Positions 43,526 to 53,366 of a DNA stretch of 64,000 nucleotides are shown in pieces. The stretch's first letter is position 1; each line of letters opens with the position of its first letter. Origin of the DNA: Sulfuricurvum sp. (lineage in GTDB: Bacteria; Campylobacterota; Campylobacteria; Campylobacterales; Sulfurimonadaceae); NCBI GenBank assembly GCA_030694265.1, contig JAUXYP010000006.1:215772-279771 (forward strand), given 5' to 3'. The position numbers and the translations under genes were made by a program. The notes under the pieces are model-generated. The model ran no database searches and was not told the origin of the DNA. It was given only the letters and a program-made list of their open reading frames with translations.

Positions 43526-44643
43526 CCGTTTATCCAATCAAAATAGTGTAACGAAGCGGTAGCTATTACCCCCACTCCTTCTTCACGTCCAATGAACCCT
43601 AAGTGCTCTGTTGTGGTCGCTTTAATATTTAACCGTGATGGGCTAAGATCCATCAGTGGTGCCAGTGTCTTGCGCATTTGTTCTTTATACGGGCTTATTT
43701 TTGGCACTTGGGCGATGATGGTGATATCTGCATGCGCAATCACAAATCCAAAATGATGAATTTTTTCAACACACCGCTTTAATAGCAATTTGGAGTCGAT
43801 ATTTTTATAGTTGTTATCGGTGTCAGGAAAAAGCATTCCAATATCACCCATACACGCAGCGCCCAAAAGGGCATCGATGAGGGCATGAATGACAACATCA
43901 CCATCACTGTGCGCTTTGAACCCATAAGGAGACTCAATGTCAATGCCTCCTAAAACCATCTGTTTCCCCTCTTCAAAAGGGTGCACGTCAAATCCATTAC
44001 CGGTAAAGCTCATGAGCGATGGAGCACCTAAACACTCAAGTGCTGCAAGATCATCGATTCGAGTGATTTTATCGGCACGAATGTCACCTTCTACATAATA
44101 ACGCGTTCCCCCGTATGCCACAATGGCACTGCTCTCATCCGTATAATCATAGGGTGTATCGAGAGCCGTACGTAACATCTCAGTACGGGAGAGTTGAGGT
44201 GTTTGAACCCGTTTGACGGACTCACGGGCAATGGTTTCATCGCCATACACAATGGTATCATTGATACTTAGTGTCGGTACGATACAGTCGGCGCACTCTT
44301 TAGCGTTGATCAGACGCGTTAAAAGATCAGGATCAATACAGGCTCTTGCAATATCATTGACAAGTACATAAGGAGTATTCACGTGTGCCAATGCATTACG
44401 TAAAGAGTGTTGGCGGGTTTCTCCTCCAGCGACAATGGTAACATCACACAGTTGCTGCATAAAGGGGACTTCATCAGGATGAGCAACGACAATAACGTTA
44501 GCAAATGGGAACATCTTTATGATACGATTAGTAACAAATAACCAAAGTGGATCGTGACCGATTCGAAGCCATTGTTTTTTAACAGGGATCTTGAAACGAC
44601 TAGAATTACCTGCTGCGAGAAGAATAAGTGTCAAATCAGACAA
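43522..44643 (-). CDS. ispDF: Bifunctional IspDF of the MEP isoprenoid pathway
   Basis: 373-aa fusion. The N-terminal cytidylyltransferase (IspD, about 1-205) has LILLAAGNSSRF and ends near VEGDIRADKITRIDDLA; the C-terminal cyclodiphosphate synthase (IspF, about 215-373) has GNGFDVHPF with its zinc His, GGIDI, HSDGDVVIHALIDALLGA and IKATTTEHLGFIGREEG. It makes CDP-methylerythritol and then its cyclodiphosphate, skipping only IspE. The fusion is usual in Campylobacterota. The start is taken as TTG at 44643 behind AGGA; the longer frame to 44685 adds unrelated residues. Confidence 0.93.
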   Translation of the reverse strand: MSDLTLILLAAGNSSRFKIPVKKQWLRIGHDPLWLFVTNRIIKMFPFANVIVVAHPDEVPFMQQLCDVTIVAGGETRQHSLRNALAHVNTPYVLVNDIARACIDPDLLTRLINAKECADCIVPTLSINDTIVYGDETIARESVKRVQTPQLSRTEMLRTALDTPYDYTDESSAIVAYGGTRYYVEGDIRADKITRIDDLAALECLGAPSLMSFTGNGFDVHPFEEGKQMVLGGIDIESPYGFKAHSDGDVVIHALIDALLGAACMGDIGMLFPDTDNNYKNIDSKLLLKRCVEKIHHFGFVIAHADITIIAQVPKISPYKEQMRKTLAPLMDLSPSRLNIKATTTEHLGFIGREEGVGVIATASLHYFDWING

Positions 44644-44699
44644 AATATATCCTATTTTTTTACATACTGTTACGAAATTATACACTTGAAAAGCTTTTT

Positions 44700-44867
44700 T
44701 TTATCTTGTTTATGTTAAATTCTAAAGATAGCAAGAACGTTATGCAAGGCAAAAAAGTTTTCCTAAAAATTCTTGAATTTTTTAATATACATTGAAACCG
44801 ATAAGACCCTTTTAGGGGGTATTATTTATAAGTCCACTACAGCTTTATGCAAGACCAAGGAGAGAAC
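44700..44867 (+). other. thiC leader without a recognised riboswitch
   Basis: A/T-rich stretch before thiC. It contains a short hairpin (CCCTTTTAGGG near 44809-44819) and the ribosome-binding site. The conserved CTGAGA and GAACCTGA blocks of TPP riboswitches were looked for and not seen. Confidence 0.35.
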
Positions 44868-46247
44868 ATGAGAACCGAATGGGTCGCTAAACGACAAAAC
44901 GACGCTTCTCCCACTCAAATGTATTATGCCAAACAAGGCATTATCACAGAAGAGATGGAGTACATAGCAAAGATAGAAGATCTGGATCCTGAACTAATCC
45001 GCAGTGAAATAGCCCGTGGTAGACTGATTATCCCGGCTAACGTCAAGCATGCGAACCTTGAGCCAATGGCCATTGGAATTGCGGTTCGTTGTAAAATTAA
45101 TGCAAATATTGGTTCATCGGCAATCGCATCTGATGTGCAGGGTGAAATTGAGAAAATTCAAGTTTCTCAACATTATAAAGCCGATACGGCAATGGATCTC
45201 TCAACAGGTGGAGATTTGGATGAGATTCGCCGTGCGGTAATTGGTAACTCAAAAATTCCTATCGGTACAGTGCCGATTTATCAGATTTTGCACGATGTAG
45301 GTAATAAAATCGAAGATATGAGTATCGAAAAAATGCTCGAAGTTTTAGAGCGTCAGGCACAGCAGGGTGTGAGTTATTTCACAATTCATGCTGGATTCTT
45401 ACTCTCTACAATGCCAAAAGTAGCAAAGCGTAAAATGGGAATCGTCAGTCGTGGCGGGTCCCTCATGGCAGCATGGATGATGCATTACCATCGTGAAAAT
45501 CCATTCTTTACAGCGTTTGATGATATCTTGGACATTTGTGCACGCTATGATGTTTCTTTGTCTCTTGGAGACTCACTTCGCCCAGGTTGTTTGGCGGATG
45601 CATCAGACGATGCGCAGCTCAGCGAGCTTAAAGTGTTGGGAGAATTGACGCTACGTGCATGGGAAAAAAATGTACAGGTTATGATCGAGGGTCCGGGACA
45701 CGTTCCACTCAATCAAATCGAACGTAATATGAAAATTCAGCGTGAATATTGTCATGAAGCACCGTTTTATATTCTAGGACCACTTGTAACGGATATTGCA
45801 GCGGGATATGATCATATCAGTTCTGCTATCGGTGCGGCTGTGGGTGGATGGCATGGAGCTTCTATGCTGTGTTATGTTACGCCAAAAGAGCACTTAGGGT
45901 TGCCGAATGCAGAAGATGTTCGTAATGGGATTATTGCGTATAAGATCGCGGCTCATGCTGCGGATATTGCACGTGGACGTAAAGGTGCACGTGATATTGA
46001 TGATGAGATGAGTGATGCCCGTTATGCCTTTGATTGGAATAAGCAGTTTGAACTTTCACTGGATTCAGAGCGTGCTCGCGAGTACCATGATGAAACATTG
46101 CCACAGGATGTTTTTAAAGATGCGGAGTTTTGTTCCATGTGCGGACCGAAGTTTTGCAGTTACAAAATTACACAACAGATTATGGATAATCCAGAGTCTA
46201 TGGCTTGGATAGCAGCTGAAGAGCAGAATGCTGCGTTAGTCCACTAA
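44868..46247 (+). CDS. thiC: Phosphomethylpyrimidine synthase ThiC
   Basis: 459-aa radical SAM enzyme making the pyrimidine part of thiamine from aminoimidazole ribotide. [36 protein letters not shown] and the C-terminal cluster motif CSMCGPKFC (C-x2-C-x4-C) are all present. Short form without the long N-terminal extension of plant and E. coli enzymes. Start at 44868 chosen for AAGGAGAG; the ATG at 44847 lacks one. No TPP riboswitch is visible in the 220-base leader. Confidence 0.95.
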   Translation: MRTEWVAKRQNDASPTQMYYAKQGIITEEMEYIAKIEDLDPELIRSEIARGRLIIPANVKHANLEPMAIGIAVRCKINANIGSSAIASDVQGEIEKIQVSQHYKADTAMDLSTGGDLDEIRRAVIGNSKIPIGTVPIYQILHDVGNKIEDMSIEKMLEVLERQAQQGVSYFTIHAGFLLSTMPKVAKRKMGIVSRGGSLMAAWMMHYHRENPFFTAFDDILDICARYDVSLSLGDSLRPGCLADASDDAQLSELKVLGELTLRAWEKNVQVMIEGPGHVPLNQIERNMKIQREYCHEAPFYILGPLVTDIAAGYDHISSAIGAAVGGWHGASMLCYVTPKEHLGLPNAEDVRNGIIAYKIAAHAADIARGRKGARDIDDEMSDARYAFDWNKQFELSLDSERAREYHDETLPQDVFKDAEFCSMCGPKFCSYKITQQIMDNPESMAWIAAEEQNAALVH

Positions 46248-46336
46248 GTAAATGAGCTTACCGCTGAGGTAAACATAGCGTTAGCGTAGTCAACGGGGCT
46301 TTGCTCCTTTGGTGTAATAAATAAAAGGAAATAAAA

Positions 46337-47512
46337 ATGACAGAAGAAATTGTAAAATCAGCATTATCAAAAGTAACCTATCCTGGATTTACGAAGGATA
46401 TTGTTGCATTTGGATTTGTAAAAGAGATCAAGATTGAGGGTAAAAACGTCAATATTACCATTGATATTACCTCAAGCGCACCGGAAGTAGCGCATCAGAT
46501 TACAACAGAGGCTACTGATGAGCTTAAGCTTGCAGGAGCATCGGATGTTATTATCAATGTTCAAGCACCAAAAATGCCAAGAGAAAGCTCTTCAAAAGGC
46601 AAAAATCTCGCACCACAAGTAAAAAATTTCATTATGGTCAGTTCAGGTAAGGGCGGCGTTGGAAAATCAACAACCTCTGTTAACTTGGCTATCGCACTTG
46701 CTATGCAAGGGAAAAAAGTAGGTCTTTTGGATGCAGATATCTATGGGCCTAATATCCCAAGAATGTTAGGTGTTGAAGGGATGAAGCCAGAAGTGGTTGG
46801 GAATAAAGTCCTTCCAATTAAAGCCTACGGTGTTGAAATGATGTCTATGGGTTCACTGATGGAAGAGGGACAATCTCTCATCTGGCGTGGAGCGATGATC
46901 ATGAAAGCCATTGAACAGTTCTTGCGCGATATTATGTGGTCTGATTTGGATTGTTTGGTTATCGATATGCCTCCGGGCACGGGTGATGCACAGTTGACAT
47001 TGGCTCAAGGTGTGCCAGTTACTGTGGGTGTTACTGTAACAACGCCACAAAAAGTTGCATTGGATGATTCACGTCGTAGTTTGGATATGTTTAAGAAATT
47101 ACACATTCCGATTGCGGGTGTTGTTGAGAATATGTCTGGATTTATCGCTCCGGATACCGGTGTTGAGTATGATATCTTCGGTAAAGGGACATCGGAAGCG
47201 ATGGCAAAAGAGTTTGATACGACTATTTTGGCACAAATTCCTATTGAACCGTCTATTCGTACGGGTGGGGATGAAGGTAAGCCAGTTACCTATTGTGCAC
47301 CAACTTCTGAGACTGCAAAACGCTATATGAAAGCGGCAGAAGATATCTGGGCCGCGATTGAAAAAATCAATGCAGAGGGCGGAGTTGATAATCAGGCAAT
47401 TCAGCCAAATACACCTCCGGGGGTATCTGCATGTTCTACTGCGGCGGCTCCAAAGCAAGAAGCTCCAGCTTCAAGCGGCGGAAGTTGTGGTACTGGATGT
47501 GGGTGTCACTAA
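46337..47512 (+). CDS. mrp: Mrp/ApbC-type Fe-S carrier ATPase
   Basis: 391-aa P-loop protein of the Mrp/NBP35 group that holds and delivers [4Fe-4S] clusters. An N-terminal DUF59/MIP18-like domain (about 1-85) is followed by SSGKGGVGKSTTSVNLA (deviant Walker A), LDADIYGPNIPRMLG, and DCLVIDMPPGTGD (Walker B). The C-terminus is a Cys/Gly-rich tail ending GSCGTGCGCH. The usual central CxxC is not obvious, so the tail may supply the cluster ligands. It follows thiC, itself a Fe-S enzyme, after 90 bases containing a small hairpin (TTACC/GGTAA). Confidence 0.92.
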   Translation: MTEEIVKSALSKVTYPGFTKDIVAFGFVKEIKIEGKNVNITIDITSSAPEVAHQITTEATDELKLAGASDVIINVQAPKMPRESSSKGKNLAPQVKNFIMVSSGKGGVGKSTTSVNLAIALAMQGKKVGLLDADIYGPNIPRMLGVEGMKPEVVGNKVLPIKAYGVEMMSMGSLMEEGQSLIWRGAMIMKAIEQFLRDIMWSDLDCLVIDMPPGTGDAQLTLAQGVPVTVGVTVTTPQKVALDDSRRSLDMFKKLHIPIAGVVENMSGFIAPDTGVEYDIFGKGTSEAMAKEFDTTILAQIPIEPSIRTGGDEGKPVTYCAPTSETAKRYMKAAEDIWAAIEKINAEGGVDNQAIQPNTPPGVSACSTAAAPKQEAPASSGGSCGTGCGCH

Positions 47513-47542
47513 GGTTTTACCCAAAATTTATTTTAAAACGTT

Positions 47543-47570
47543 TATAATCTACCCTTCTTTATGAAGGGTA
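47543..47570 (+). promoter_or_regulatory. Promoter and perfect palindrome before a haem-c cyclase
   Basis: TATAAT (47543-47548) is followed at once by TACCCTTC (47550-47557), five bases, and GAAGGGTA (47563-47570), an 8-bp perfect inverted repeat. The right arm contains the AAGGG ribosome-binding site of the ATG at 47578. Transcription would start inside the left arm, so an operator is likelier than an RNA hairpin. Confidence 0.5.
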
Positions 47571-47577
47571 ATTATTT

Positions 47578-49383
47578 ATGAAATTAAAAACTAAAATTTC
47601 TCTCCTCTTGTTCTCTTCCTTATTACTTTTATTTGTTGCAATTTTTTACAATAGCATTGTTGATTTACGTCATGCATCGGCAAAAAGTGCTGAATCACAG
47701 GCGTTAGCAACTGCTAAGGTTATCGAAGCAGGACTTACAGCGCATATGGTTTCTGGAACAATGGATCAGCGTGATGCTTTTATTCATCAAGTTACTTCTT
47801 TAGAAAATATGAAACAGCTGTGGTTAGTACGTTCTTCAAAAGTATCCCATCAGTATGGAAAAGGTCCATTTGCAGAAGATGCTCGTGATGGAATTGACAA
47901 ATCAGTTCTTGAGAGTGGTGAAACGGTTATAGAAAGTACCGGAGGGATATTTGAAGATGCCACTGTACGTTTATCAATGCCGTATAAAGCAACTATCAAT
48001 GGAAAACTTGATTGTCTGAGCTGTCATGATGTTAAAGCAGGTGATACCCTTGGGGTGATTTCTATTGAAATGAAGACGAATGATTTAAAGGCTTTGAGTT
48101 ATCGAAATATAATTATCGGCTCTTTGCTATTGGTGGTCCTTTTTGGTGGAATGGTCTTTTTTCTGTACAAAAAAGTCCTTATCTATTTTGATCGCTTTGA
48201 GGCAATGGGTAGATGTGCACGATTGGCACAGCATGGAGATTTAAGCGCTCGTGTTCCGGAGGAATTGAGTGATGATCATGATGCTAGAGCATTAAATACA
48301 TTGATAGAAAAATTTCAAACATCGTTAGAAACCATACAAGAAAATTTATCAGGAATCGTTCATATGGATAGTGTGGATGACCCTCTTGAAGCTTTAAGTG
48401 ATGGAAGCGCACGTTTGAGTGATATCGCTGGTTTTACACATACACTTCATCGTGATGCTAATGCTAATGAAGCATATGTTCATATTGCACACCATTTTTC
48501 AGATAAATTTAAAATAGATGATGTTAATTTGATTACCTATAATCCTCTTTCCCAAGAAACCAAAATAGTATATGAAAAGAAAGCAATTTTATGCGATGCG
48601 CAAAGCGGATGCCGAGCAGCGCGAACAGGTGAAACAGTTGATTCATCTATGCCAGATGGCATCTGTCCTAAAATGATCACTCCGAATGAACATTATGTAT
48701 GTGTTCCTTATACGATTAACAGTGCATCTACATTTGTTGTATCCATGGTAAGTGATAAAAAGAATATGCTGAATGGTATTCGTGCAGGTACTCATATGGT
48801 GGATGAAACGCTTCATGCCATTCGAGGAGAAATTGCGCATCATCAAATGCGTGAGGATATAGAAAAATTACAGCGTATTGATCCTCTTAGTGGCTTGTAC
48901 ACTAAGAACTTTTTGTTAGAACGTATGTTTATGATCGTAAAAGAATCCAAGCGCACGGCAATCCCGTACGGTGTTATGATTTTAAATGTGGATGATTTTA
49001 CAACGATTAATGACGTATACGGGGAAAAAGTGGGAGATGAAACAATTCGTATTATTGGACGAACACTTTTGGATTCATTGCGTGAAAGTGATGTTATCGC
49101 ACGTCTCTCAGGGGATGAGTTTGCAGTTTTACTGTATGACTGTGATCCGCTACATGTCAATAATGTTGGGGAAAAAATACGGGCACTTTTTGCCAATAAA
49201 AAATTGAAGGCACATGCAAGCGGTTTTATCAAGACGATGAGAATTGGTACAGCTGTATTTCCTCAGCAGCACAAGGATATTGCACAGTGTCTAGCGTATG
49301 CACGTTTGGCTATGAATGAAGCAAAACGCGAGGGTGGAAATTTAAGTGTTAAATTTCATACAAGACTGCTAGAATCTAATTAA
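47578..49383 (+). CDS. Haem-c sensor diguanylate cyclase
   Basis: 601-aa membrane protein. TM1 is about 7-26; the periplasmic domain (27-175) has LTAHMVSGTMDQR and CLSCH (C146, C149, H150), a haem-c site followed by GDTLGVIS; TM2 is about 180-200; then HAMP, a GAF-like Cys-containing middle domain (about 285-410), and GGDEF (about 430-590) with active site SGDEF and I-site RESD. It probably turns c-di-GMP synthesis on or off with a periplasmic redox or gas cue. A close relative lies tail-to-tail at 49598-51439. Confidence 0.85.
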   Translation: MKLKTKISLLLFSSLLLLFVAIFYNSIVDLRHASAKSAESQALATAKVIEAGLTAHMVSGTMDQRDAFIHQVTSLENMKQLWLVRSSKVSHQYGKGPFAEDARDGIDKSVLESGETVIESTGGIFEDATVRLSMPYKATINGKLDCLSCHDVKAGDTLGVISIEMKTNDLKALSYRNIIIGSLLLVVLFGGMVFFLYKKVLIYFDRFEAMGRCARLAQHGDLSARVPEELSDDHDARALNTLIEKFQTSLETIQENLSGIVHMDSVDDPLEALSDGSARLSDIAGFTHTLHRDANANEAYVHIAHHFSDKFKIDDVNLITYNPLSQETKIVYEKKAILCDAQSGCRAARTGETVDSSMPDGICPKMITPNEHYVCVPYTINSASTFVVSMVSDKKNMLNGIRAGTHMVDETLHAIRGEIAHHQMREDIEKLQRIDPLSGLYTKNFLLERMFMIVKESKRTAIPYGVMILNVDDFTTINDVYGEKVGDETIRIIGRTLLDSLRESDVIARLSGDEFAVLLYDCDPLHVNNVGEKIRALFANKKLKAHASGFIKTMRIGTAVFPQQHKDIAQCLAYARLAMNEAKREGGNLSVKFHTRLLESN

Positions 49384-49390
49384 TATATAG

Positions 49391-49416
49391 ACGCTAAGGA
49401 GCTAGTTTCCTTAGTG
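49391..49416. terminator. Hairpin between convergent cyclase genes
   Basis: CTAAGGA (49394-49400) pairs with TCCTTAG (49408-49414) around GCTAGTT. A second stem-loop, TTCCACaCTC/GAGcGTGGAA with one mismatch, is at 49559-49582. Neither is followed directly by a T-run, but both lie where two converging transcripts must end. Confidence 0.35.
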
Positions 49417-49597
49417 GTACACTTGCTTTTTCCTCTGTACTCTTATCTTATATGCATCTTCACATTGTTCTGCGTTAATGCAATATTACTTGTATACATA
49501 GAAGTATCATGAATGTAGTAAAGAAGTGAGTGTGAGTTAAGGAGAATAAGGAGATTGATTCCACACTCCATAGAGCGTGGAATGGTGCTTTTAAGAG

Positions 49598-51439
49598 CTA
49601 GAAAGCATCTCCGCCGGAGAAGAGTCTTGGTTCGAATTCGATGACACGATTACGTCCTGTGTGCTTCGCCTCATAAAGAGCAAGGTCAGCGAATTTGATA
49701 ACTTTCCAGATTGAATCAGCATCGCTAGGAAAATGAGAAATTCCGATACTCAAAGTTTTTTCAATGGTGTCACTGCCAAACTGATATTTTTTAGTAGCAA
49801 AATTAGTACGAATTTTTTGGGCAACCTGGAGTGCACCCTCTGGCGTTGTATTGTGTAATAAGACCAGAAATTCTTCACCGCCATAACGGATCGGGAGATC
49901 CGCTTTTCTGACAGTTTGTTGTAAAATTTCGGCCAATGATTTTATGACGATATCACCTGAATCATGTCCATACGTATCATTCACCATTTTGAAATAGTCA
50001 ATATCAATCATAAGAATTGAGTAAGAAAGGTGAGAACGTAATGCCTGTTCAGCAGTTTTATCAATAAATTCTTCCAAGAATCGGCGATTGTAGAGATGTG
50101 TCGCTCCATCCCGTAGTGAAGAATCACGAAGTTTATCCATGAGGGTTCTACTCTCAATAACAGCTTTTGCCGCTTCAAAATAATTTTTGATACTAGGTAA
50201 GACGAGATTGAGTGCTTCTATCGTTGCCGTTTCTTTTGCGGAGTATGAGAGGATTAGAGCCAAGTCATCATTAACATTGAAAGGAATACACGTATATTCT
50301 TTGTGGTCAACAGAACAATTTTGGCATACATTTGGAAAATCGGTTGAATAAATATCGCTATTAGTACGATAGGCACGGCACTCTACAGCATCTTGATCGA
50401 CAATTGGAAGGCAGAAGCTTTTGTGATCCGTAATGTAGATGAGCTTACGCTCTTTACTCTTCTTTTCTACTTCATACAGTGCAAAATGGCTGAACTTAAA
50501 TCGTTCTTTGAGCACGTAGATAAATCGATCATAAATAGCTTCTTTACTGCTGTCAAGTTCAATGGTTTTTTTGAATTTATAGACATCAGAGAGCTCTTTG
50601 ATAATGGCTCCAGTGGAATTAAGAGGATCAGTGCAGGAAATATTTGAACGAGACATAAAAGTACTAAGATTGTCTCTAATTCCTGCAAAGGTCTCTTCCA
50701 TTTTTTCAAAGAGGGTATTCATTTGTTCGGCTACTTCACTTCCGGCATCTTTAAGCGTTGTTTGAAAACGATAGGAAAAATCTCCGGTACGTGCGCGTTT
50801 TATTCCTTGCTGTAGATTTTCGAGTAAATGGATATAAGGTTTAAAGTAATGGTTAGTAACCCACAGTGCAACAATCAAAAAGAGAAGATTAATACCGAAA
50901 ATTTTAGCAATGGTCATGGCACCTGTTTGACGAACATCATTGATATTGAATTCCATACTTATGGCACCTAATACATCTCCTTCTTGTGCGTTGTGACAGC
51001 TTAGACAATTTGGATTGTCATTGGCAGACGCGATATAAGGAATAGTGACCCGTAAAACTGCATTTTTGGAATCTTCGGTTATTTGTTGGGCAGACAATCC
51101 ATCTTTGAGGACTTTTCTATCAATAGCATCTCTGGGATGTTCATTTGGTATTCCCATACCATGTTGGGCGATCACATTGTCTGATCTAACAATCCATAGT
51201 GATTGTACGTTCTTGAGATTTGAAATCTTGGATAGGAAAAATTGACGTTTATCCATCACTCCATTCACCATGTGGGCAGTTAATCCATCTCGAACGATCT
51301 CGGCGGTCATTTGTGATTTTTCAATGGCATTACTATAGCCGTATTCACGAAAGTTAAGGGCAACGTTTGTGATGGTAGCAATGGCAAGCCCGATAAGCAT
51401 AAGGGCAACAATAAAAAGAATTTTGTGATTGGTTTTCAT
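49598..51439 (-). CDS. Haem-c sensor diguanylate cyclase, second copy
   Basis: 613-aa membrane cyclase with the same plan as the 47578 gene: TM1 about 8-26, periplasmic domain with LTAHMVNGVMDKR and CLSCH (C145, C148, H149) then GDVLGAIS, TM2 about 175-195, HAMP, a cysteine-bearing GAF-like middle (ECRAYRT, NVCQNC, YTCIPF, about 345-385), and GGDEF (about 450-605) with GGEEF and I-site RKAD. It differs from the other copy mainly in sensor detail, so the pair likely read related signals. Leftward; the upstream gap is shared with the end of glmS. Confidence 0.87.
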   Translation of the reverse strand: MKTNHKILFIVALMLIGLAIATITNVALNFREYGYSNAIEKSQMTAEIVRDGLTAHMVNGVMDKRQFFLSKISNLKNVQSLWIVRSDNVIAQHGMGIPNEHPRDAIDRKVLKDGLSAQQITEDSKNAVLRVTIPYIASANDNPNCLSCHNAQEGDVLGAISMEFNINDVRQTGAMTIAKIFGINLLFLIVALWVTNHYFKPYIHLLENLQQGIKRARTGDFSYRFQTTLKDAGSEVAEQMNTLFEKMEETFAGIRDNLSTFMSRSNISCTDPLNSTGAIIKELSDVYKFKKTIELDSSKEAIYDRFIYVLKERFKFSHFALYEVEKKSKERKLIYITDHKSFCLPIVDQDAVECRAYRTNSDIYSTDFPNVCQNCSVDHKEYTCIPFNVNDDLALILSYSAKETATIEALNLVLPSIKNYFEAAKAVIESRTLMDKLRDSSLRDGATHLYNRRFLEEFIDKTAEQALRSHLSYSILMIDIDYFKMVNDTYGHDSGDIVIKSLAEILQQTVRKADLPIRYGGEEFLVLLHNTTPEGALQVAQKIRTNFATKKYQFGSDTIEKTLSIGISHFPSDADSIWKVIKFADLALYEAKHTGRNRVIEFEPRLFSGGDAF

Positions 51440-51549
51440 ACGTGATGATTTCCTTATGGTAATTCGTATTAATTATATTAAACTAAAAAATAAGGTTATC
51501 TAAATAGAGGTTAAATTTGTTTAAAAAAAGTAACTTTTTTGTAAAAATG

Positions 51550-53364
51550 CTACTCTACAGTAACACTTTTAGCAAGATTTCGTGGCATATCAACATCATT
51601 ACCCAACCGGATTGCAATCTCCATTGAAAGAAGTTGTAAAACAACCATCATTTCAAAAAATTCTAACATATAATCTTCCGTTGCTTTGGTACGGATATGA
51701 TCATCAGCTTTATCAAAGTCCAATGGGCTGATAGAACAGATCGTAGAGTCGCGTGCACTGAGCTCTTCTATATTACTTTTAGTCTTTTCATAGAGTTTAT
51801 GTTGTGGAAGCAGTGCAATGGTAAAGAGCTCAGGATCGGCTAGAGCTATAGGACCGTGCTTCATCTCTCCGCTTGGATATCCTTCGGCATGAAGATAACT
51901 GATCTCTTTGAGTTTGAGTGCTCCCTCAAGAGCAAGGGGGAAGAAAACATCACGTCCAATAAAGAAGAATCCATGCCCGTGTAAATAGCGTTTACTAAGA
52001 CGGCGTAATTGCTCATGTAATTCTGGATCAACAGCTACCGTCGATGGAAGCAAGCGTAAAAGATGAATTTGGCGTTTGATCTCTACAGTTTCCAGTGTTT
52101 TACGTTCAGTGGCTAAAAATAAGCTCAGCATCCATAATACACATACTTGGGTTGCGAAGGCTTTGGTAGATGCTACCCCTTTTTCAATACCGGCACGAGT
52201 GAGGATACTGGCATCTGCTAGACGAACCATGGATGAGTTGTCTACGTTACAAATAACCATTGTTTTCAGGCCAAACTTTTTAGCCATCTTGAGACTTTCC
52301 AAGGTATCGGCTGTCTCTCCGCTTTGACTGATGACAACGAACAGTGTATCGGGAGTTAAAAATGGCTCTCGATATCGAAACTCACTGGCAATTTCAACGG
52401 AAGTACGGATTTTGGCATGACGTTCTAGTAGATAGCTGGCACTTAGTGCTGCATGGTAGCTTGTTCCGCATGCGCAGAGTTTGATTTCATTAATCCCGTC
52501 AAAGAGTTTGGGGTCTAACTCTTCGAAATTAATACTTTCATCTCTCAATCGCCCAAGTAACGTATCGGATAGAACAGTGCTTTGTTCATAAATTTCTTTT
52601 TCCATGAAAAAGCGATACCCTTCTTTTTGAGCAGAAAGCTTGTTTTCACTTAATGGGGTAAACTGAAGGTTGACCGGAAGGTTTTTATCATCAAAAAGAG
52701 AGATGCCATCACTTGAAGCATAGCCATAGTGCCCATCTTCGAGGTAGATGACTTCGTGGCATTTTCCAATCATAGCAGCATCAGAGGAACCAAAAAGAGT
52801 TTCTCCCTCAGCGTTACGTCCGATAATCATTGGTGAACCGTGTTTGGCAAAATAGATAGTGTCATTAACAGAAGCATTAACCAATAATATAGCGTAAGCG
52901 CCGGAGAGTTCATGGAGTGTTTGGGTAAATGCTTCAAAAGGTGTTGCAGCAGTTTTAAGATTAAATTCGAAAAGATGGACAATGACTTCGGTATCGGTTT
53001 GACTCAAGAATTGAACCCCATGACTTGAGAGCATAGTCTTGAGTTCTTGGTAGTTTTCGATAATACCGTTATGAACAACATAAGAGTTTTTACCAAGATG
53101 AGGATGGGCATTGAGTTCTGTTGGCTTGCCATGGGTGGCCCAGCGTGTATGCCCGATACCCACTGAAAACCCTTGCGTTTCAAAGCCTTGCGCTTTTTCT
53201 TCGAGATTGATTAGTTTTCCGACGGCTTTAAAAAGAGAAAATTGATGGTTTTGCAATACGGCAATACCTGCAGAATCGTAGCCGCGATATTCTAACTCGC
53301 GAAGCCCATCAATCAAAATTTGTTTAACGGGCTTTTTTCCAACATATCCAACGATTCCGCACAT
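51550..53364 (-). CDS. glmS: Glucosamine-fructose-6-phosphate aminotransferase
   Basis: 604-aa enzyme making glucosamine-6-phosphate for peptidoglycan and LPS. The N-terminal glutaminase starts with the catalytic cysteine (MCGIVGYVG) and has ELEYRGYDSAG and GHTRWATHG; two SIS domains follow with CGTSYHAAL, VISQSGETADTLE and SGEMKHGPIAL; the end DMPRNLAKSVTVE is diagnostic. It begins three bases after glnD, whose last codons supply its ribosome-binding site. A glmS ribozyme is not expected outside Gram-positives and none was seen. Confidence 0.97.
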   Translation of the reverse strand: MCGIVGYVGKKPVKQILIDGLRELEYRGYDSAGIAVLQNHQFSLFKAVGKLINLEEKAQGFETQGFSVGIGHTRWATHGKPTELNAHPHLGKNSYVVHNGIIENYQELKTMLSSHGVQFLSQTDTEVIVHLFEFNLKTAATPFEAFTQTLHELSGAYAILLVNASVNDTIYFAKHGSPMIIGRNAEGETLFGSSDAAMIGKCHEVIYLEDGHYGYASSDGISLFDDKNLPVNLQFTPLSENKLSAQKEGYRFFMEKEIYEQSTVLSDTLLGRLRDESINFEELDPKLFDGINEIKLCACGTSYHAALSASYLLERHAKIRTSVEIASEFRYREPFLTPDTLFVVISQSGETADTLESLKMAKKFGLKTMVICNVDNSSMVRLADASILTRAGIEKGVASTKAFATQVCVLWMLSLFLATERKTLETVEIKRQIHLLRLLPSTVAVDPELHEQLRRLSKRYLHGHGFFFIGRDVFFPLALEGALKLKEISYLHAEGYPSGEMKHGPIALADPELFTIALLPQHKLYEKTKSNIEELSARDSTICSISPLDFDKADDHIRTKATEDYMLEFFEMMVVLQLLSMEIAIRLGNDVDMPRNLAKSVTVE

Positions 53365-53366
53365 AT

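Noticed and set aside
49384..49597. tRNA or small RNA between the convergent cyclases
   Set aside because: Only two simple hairpins are present; no cloverleaf, anticodon arm or CCA end.
51440..51549. Strong terminator after glmS
   Set aside because: The AAAAAAGT/ACTTTTTT palindrome has almost no G/C pairs and a one-base centre, so it is too weak to call.
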